In this document: positions 39,856 through 41,929 of the stretch, one piece after another
Layout: each line of letters starts with the position of its first letter
Position numbering within the stretch: the stretch's first letter is position 1
DNA from: a virus
IMG/VR virus record: IMGVR_UViG_3300020377_000012
Location: 1 to 41,929 of that record
Length of the DNA: 41,929 nucleotides
Strand: one strand, 5' to 3'
Made by a program: the position numbers and the translations under genes
The notes under the pieces: model-generated
What the model was told of the DNA's origin: nothing
Database searches by the model: none
The model's input: only the letters and a program-made list of their open reading frames with translations

Positions 39856-40972
39856 GCAAATACCTTAAAAATCTTTCTTTATAATCATCATCAAATCTAC
39901 TATAATCGTAATAATAATGTTTACCTTCAACTGTAATTCTGTCTATATCATCATACTTACCAGAAATGTTATTTTCTACAAACTCCAAATCAGCATCAAC
40001 AACCCTACCCAGTTTAGCAAATCCATATCTACCTTTTTTATCTTCTGGGTCTAGTCCCTGTTCAACTAACCACTCATCAAATCCTTTTACCCAACTTTCA
40101 TGTTGGTCTGTAGCAAACTTAATTAACATGTCTCCAGATAAAAATTTAATTGGTTCTACATGTTCATCTTCCAATTCTTCATCATCTTCCGCGTATGCTT
40201 CTATATGTGTCTTTCCAATCTGAGGATACCCAAGTAAGACATCACCAAATTTAGCATATTTTGTAAACAGGTCATTGAAACAATCTGGTAGTTCTGGTAA
40301 CTTTTTTGGAGCTCTTTGCCATGACACATTAATATGCATGTTAAAGTCTGCCTGTTCATCATTCTGCAATGTAGTATGAAGTTCGTGAACTTCTAAATTT
40401 AAACGACATATACTTGCTTGGACATCTGGGGAAGCAACATATAAGTGTGCGCTAGTTTTTTCTGCTGGGCCAGACAACATAGGAAAATAGTTATGGACAA
40501 CATTCATTTTCTTATTATCATTACCATCCTTAAAGTCTTCCATACTTAACCTTTCTGTTATATCTGGATTATTTTTAATAGGTTGGTCAAGAACATTTCT
40601 TTGGTCTGCCTTAACATATTCTGGCCACCTTGTCCATTGTTCAGCAACAAAATCAAACTTGGATATATGGTCTAATGTATTATTAACCTTTTCTATCATG
40701 TCTTCTGTAGTAAGAGTACTTTCTCCCATAAAGACATGTTCTTTTCTTAGGAAAGCTTTGGTTTCTAGTTCGTGTTTAAATCTCTGATACCAAATGTCTA
40801 CCGCGTGATTATCATCTAACGATACATTCAGTTCCATAGGTTCAATACTACTATCTCTACTATTGCGTAGTCTTAGGGTTATTATAGCGTCCTTACATTC
40901 ATTAACACCAGCATAATCCTCCGCAAAGAAATAATCATCATCTCTAGGTCTATCTTTTTCTTTAAACGGCAT
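39848..40972 (-). CDS. Unknown acidic protein between two radical SAM genes
   Basis: A 374-residue protein that I do not recognise. It is rich in Asp and Glu (EDDEELEDEH near 272, YSRFDDDYKERF at the end), contains several His and Tyr, has few cysteines, and no signal peptide or membrane segment. Parts such as NMHINVSWQRAPKKLPELPD and LLGYPQIGKTHIEAYAEDDE look like ordinary beta/alpha protein. It overlaps both radical SAM genes (11 and 8 bases), so the three are co-translated. It could be a substrate, a partner or a third enzyme of the pathway; nothing in the sequence decides this. Confidence 0.78.
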   Translation of the reverse strand: MPFKEKDRPRDDDYFFAEDYAGVNECKDAIITLRLRNSRDSSIEPMELNVSLDDNHAVDIWYQRFKHELETKAFLRKEHVFMGESTLTTEDMIEKVNNTLDHISKFDFVAEQWTRWPEYVKADQRNVLDQPIKNNPDITERLSMEDFKDGNDNKKMNVVHNYFPMLSGPAEKTSAHLYVASPDVQASICRLNLEVHELHTTLQNDEQADFNMHINVSWQRAPKKLPELPDCFNDLFTKYAKFGDVLLGYPQIGKTHIEAYAEDDEELEDEHVEPIKFLSGDMLIKFATDQHESWVKGFDEWLVEQGLDPEDKKGRYGFAKLGRVVDADLEFVENNISGKYDDIDRITVEGKHYYYDYSRFDDDYKERFLRYLHD

Positions 40973-41929
40973 TATATAAATCCTCTAGTTCGGGGAATGT
41001 CTTTTGAAAGTCCTCACCTCTTAACTCATCCAACTGTTTCATCTTATATTGAAACACTTTAAGGTGTTCTCTATCTAATTCTTGCATCAAATGATTTCTC
41101 AGAGTATCGAATCCTTGTTTTACAGGCCAAGCACTTTTTTCTGACAAGAAGTCAATGTGTTTTTGGTAGAGTTTTTCTAATTCTACTTTGTGGTGTTGCG
41201 GTAAAATTCTCATATCAAGATGTTTCGGTTCTGTAACTATGTTAACATTAAACGCATTGTAACTATCAATATATCCGCCATCTACAAGCGCGTGGTGGAA
41301 TGGTATTACATGATATGCATTTTGAATACTAATAGTAGAACTAACATAAAAGTTTACATGAGAACATGTTTCTTTCATTCGGTTTCTATTTTCTTTGAAC
41401 TGTTCCCAGTTAAATCCACTACGAATAAATTCACCCTGTTCTTCCATCCCATCTATACTAGCACCAACCTCTATATTCTTAAACTTTGGCCAGAACTCCA
41501 ACACATGCAAATCCTTATATCGCATCTCACTAAAGTTTGTGTTGTATCTAATAAGCACATCGTGTTTACCCATCGCGTCTAGTTTCTTTAATATGCGATA
41601 GTGTTCTTCCATTATAAGAGGTTCGCCACCAGCAAAATATATTTCTTCTACAGATTCAAAGTGTGGTTCTATCTGTTCCCATAAGTCAAAAGTATTTTTC
41701 TTAGGCACATCGTCTGGTAGGAATGACCTACCTGTTTCCAAAACAGCAATCTTCTTTGTATCTGGATACCACCCAGTACTCAACTGAGGGCCACAACTAC
41801 GACATTTGAAATTACATATATTAGAGAATCTAAAATCCCAGTAGGGTAGTTTCATTTCTTCTATCGTACCATCATCCTCTGTAGTTTCAATTAAGTTTTC
41901 ATAATGTTTCCATGACTTGTTTGCCCTGT
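40962..41929 (-). CDS. Radical SAM enzyme, 5' end beyond the window
   Basis: The frame is open past an internal ATG at 41855 to the window edge, and the upstream part (SWKHYENLIETTEDDGTIEE) aligns in position with the same region of the neighbouring radical SAM protein, so the true start lies outside. Visible parts are FSNICNFKCRSCG with C-x3-C-x2-C and EIYFAGGEPLIMEEHYRILK. It ends with FPELEDLYNAV. Over the core it is clearly a paralogue of the enzyme at 38674-39855 (both have NLKCRTCG or NFKCRSCG, and GGEP-MIEEH or LIMEEH). The N-terminal auxiliary cluster is probably present upstream. Same pathway as the neighbours. Confidence 0.88.
   Translation of the reverse strand, partial: RANKSWKHYENLIETTEDDGTIEEMKLPYWDFRFSNICNFKCRSCGPQLSTGWYPDTKKIAVLETGRSFLPDDVPKKNTFDLWEQIEPHFESVEEIYFAGGEPLIMEEHYRILKKLDAMGKHDVLIRYNTNFSEMRYKDLHVLEFWPKFKNIEVGASIDGMEEQGEFIRSGFNWEQFKENRNRMKETCSHVNFYVSSTISIQNAYHVIPFHHALVDGGYIDSYNAFNVNIVTEPKHLDMRILPQHHKVELEKLYQKHIDFLSEKSAWPVKQGFDTLRNHLMQELDREHLKVFQYKMKQLDELRGEDFQKTFPELEDLYNAV

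Noticed and set aside
1-41929. CRISPR arrays, insertion sequences, tRNA genes
   Set aside because: No spaced direct repeats, transposase genes with inverted ends or tRNA cloverleaf apart from the tmRNA were seen by reading; a covariance search would be needed for full exclusion of tRNAs.

Overview
This is a piece of a T4-like marine myovirus genome. It is AT-rich and tightly packed, with most neighbouring genes abutting or overlapping. It carries recognisable T4-type core genes: baseplate gp8, gp7, gp6, gp25, gp5, gp53 and gp48, head completion gp4, ssDNA-binding gp32, helicase loader gp59 and late-transcription co-activator gp33. Accessory genes are of the marine T4-like kind: PhoH, a carbamoyltransferase, radical SAM enzymes and a SleB-type hydrolase. 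A circularly permuted two-piece tmRNA whose tag ends in ALAA points to an alphaproteobacterial host such as SAR11. Marine picocyanobacteria also have two-piece tmRNA, so they are not excluded. I see no photosynthesis genes.

Layout. (1) 1-19165, minus strand: baseplate and virion module, in transcription order gp48, gp53, a gp27-like hub, gp5, an unknown protein, gp25, gp6, gp7, a small virion protein, gp8 and a very large DUF4815-like structural protein that leaves the window at the left. (2) 19166-19216: a divergent control region with late promoters facing both ways. (3) 19217-24264, plus strand: gp4, an unknown conserved protein, a tail-tube-fold gp54-like protein, two tandem gp26/gp51-type assembly proteins, a 44-codon frame and a putative tape measure. 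(4) 24242-31174, minus strand: PhoH, a PD-(D/E)XK nuclease, the tmRNA, a 36-aa membrane miniprotein, a cell-wall hydrolase, a sugar-nucleotide epimerase, gp33, gp59, a small protein, gp32 with its terminator, then a B12-type radical SAM enzyme. (5) 31249-41929, minus strand: a gapless accessory operon with two N-terminal-twitch radical SAM enzymes around an unknown protein, two proteins sharing a glycosyltransferase-like C-terminal motif, a UDP-glucose/GDP-mannose dehydrogenase, a coiled-coil protein, two GCS-motif SGNH-like proteins on either side of a NodU-type carbamoyltransferase, and a small unknown.

How it works together. Modules 1 and 3 build the contractile tail. Module 4 supplies replication and late transcription functions; gp33 would help the polymerase use the TATAAATA-type late promoters found before several structural genes. 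Module 5 looks like a pathway that makes and modifies a surface sugar or peptide.

The two strongest observations are the phage-encoded permuted tmRNA (about 29404-29665) and a canonical TTTTTTC slippery site at 22269-22275. A -1 shift there would fuse the second gp26-type protein to the 44-codon frame just before the tape measure, the arrangement known from lambda G/GT tail chaperones. A third is a late promoter inside the loop of the gene 32 terminator.
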